Source of the DNA: Acetobacter thailandicus
GTDB lineage: Bacteria > Pseudomonadota > Alphaproteobacteria > Acetobacterales > Acetobacteraceae
Direction of reading: 5' to 3'
Assembly (NCBI RefSeq): GCF_011516655.1
Contig: NZ_WOSV01000007.1
Span: forward strand, 1-64,000
DNA length: 64,000 nucleotides
Part shown: in pieces, positions 63,695 to 64,000 of the stretch
How positions within the stretch are numbered: position 1 is the first letter of the stretch
Layout of the letters: each line of letters opens with the position of its first letter
Position numbers and translations under genes: made by a program
The notes under the pieces: model-generated
What the model saw: the letters and a program-made list of their open reading frames with translations, nothing else
What the model was told of the DNA's origin: nothing
The model's database searches: none

Positions 63695-64000
63695 ATGTCA
63701 GCGCCTGCTGATCTGATGCAAAATATCATGCCATGGCTATCAGCTCTGGCTATCTCTATGTCGCGGCCAGCAGGCGTAGCTGTTGTTCTGCCAGTGTTTA
63801 CGCGCGCGCAGTTAGGCGGACCGGTGCGTGGTGCCATTGCCTTTGCCCTTGGATTACCTGTTACACCATCAGTCTACGAAAAATTAACAGATACATCGCA
63901 CTCTCTGATCATGCTTGGGCTCCTCAGTGCAAAAGAGCTGATGATCGGTATTATAATCGGGTTTATTCTCGGTCTGCCTGTATGGGGGGTACAATGCGCA
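63695..64000 (+). CDS. sctT: Type III export apparatus protein SctT (partial)
   Basis: This is the first 102 codons of a FliR-family membrane protein (MSAPADLMQNIMPWLSALAI, SRPAGVAVVLPVFTRAQLGG, AKELMIGIIIGFILGLPVWG). It begins 3 nt after the sctS stop and runs off the window end. sctU would be expected next. Confidence 0.9.
   Translation, partial: MSAPADLMQNIMPWLSALAISMSRPAGVAVVLPVFTRAQLGGPVRGAIAFALGLPVTPSVYEKLTDTSHSLIMLGLLSAKELMIGIIIGFILGLPVWGVQCA

Noticed and set aside
51030-64000. Flagellar export genes rather than a non-flagellar type III system
   Set aside because: A lipoprotein SctJ, SctD, NolW-like N-domain protein, secretin and SctX/SctY are present, while rod, hook, ring and flagellin genes are absent.

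Overview
The window looks like a chromosomal stretch of an alphaproteobacterium, most probably an acetic acid bacterium (Acetobacteraceae). The hints are a giant surface protein combining AIDA-type repeats with a C-terminal Hint domain, abundant IS5-, IS6- and IS481-type debris, and a malonate decarboxylase operon. The species cannot be read from the sequence, and the family assignment is an inference.

Left part (1-6.4 kb): an acetolactate synthase gene sits between a transposase cut by the window edge and a broken alcohol dehydrogenase. Next comes a 2.7-kb insertion bounded by 26-bp direct repeats that match the 3' end of a tRNA. It carries only a tyrosine recombinase and a TIR-domain protein. 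A second, truncated recombinase beside the right-hand repeat points to an earlier tandem integration, now destroyed by a chimeric IS5/IS6 remnant.

Middle part (6.4-37 kb): a large accessory catabolic region. It holds three TauD-type Fe(II)/2-oxoglutarate dioxygenases, a Rieske oxygenase with a matching flavin/2Fe-2S reductase, a RutA-family flavin monooxygenase, an LigB/DODA-type extradiol dioxygenase, a VOC protein, a nitroreductase, an isochorismatase-type hydrolase, an M20 amidohydrolase, an acetamidase/formamidase, an aldo/keto reductase, two TonB receptors, two MFS permeases and AraC and LysR regulators. It ends in malonate decarboxylase genes mdcA-C-D-E-G, an AEC-type carrier and mdcH; no mdcB is visible. 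Together the genes suggest outer- and inner-membrane uptake of an aromatic or heterocyclic, amide-containing compound, oxygenase and amidase attack, and malonate as an end product. The substrate is unknown.

Right part: a 1265-residue AIDA-repeat/Hint protein (37.5-41.3 kb), about 1 kb of debris, and a convergent polyphosphate kinase 2/phosphate permease pair (42.3-44.6 kb). From 44.8 kb to the window end lies a type III secretion system in the rhizobial gene order: nolW-like gene divergent from sctI(nolB)-J-K-L-N-O-Q-R-S-T. A minus-strand arm carries a harpin-like protein, a small secreted candidate, sctD, sctX, sctY, sctV, a TtsI-like response regulator and a Tad-type (CpaC) secretin with a CpaD-like lipoprotein. 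A TadD-like lipoprotein, a JmjC-type oxygenase and two low-complexity proteins that could be secreted lie nearby.

The most interesting signal is this secretion system. Its own SctC is reduced to the N-terminal N0/N1 piece, while the pore-forming secretin and its lipoproteins look borrowed from a Tad pilus, and no other Tad genes are in the window. An 11-bp tandem repeat upstream of sctI, with a related copy at 47.2 kb, may be the operator of the TtsI-like regulator.
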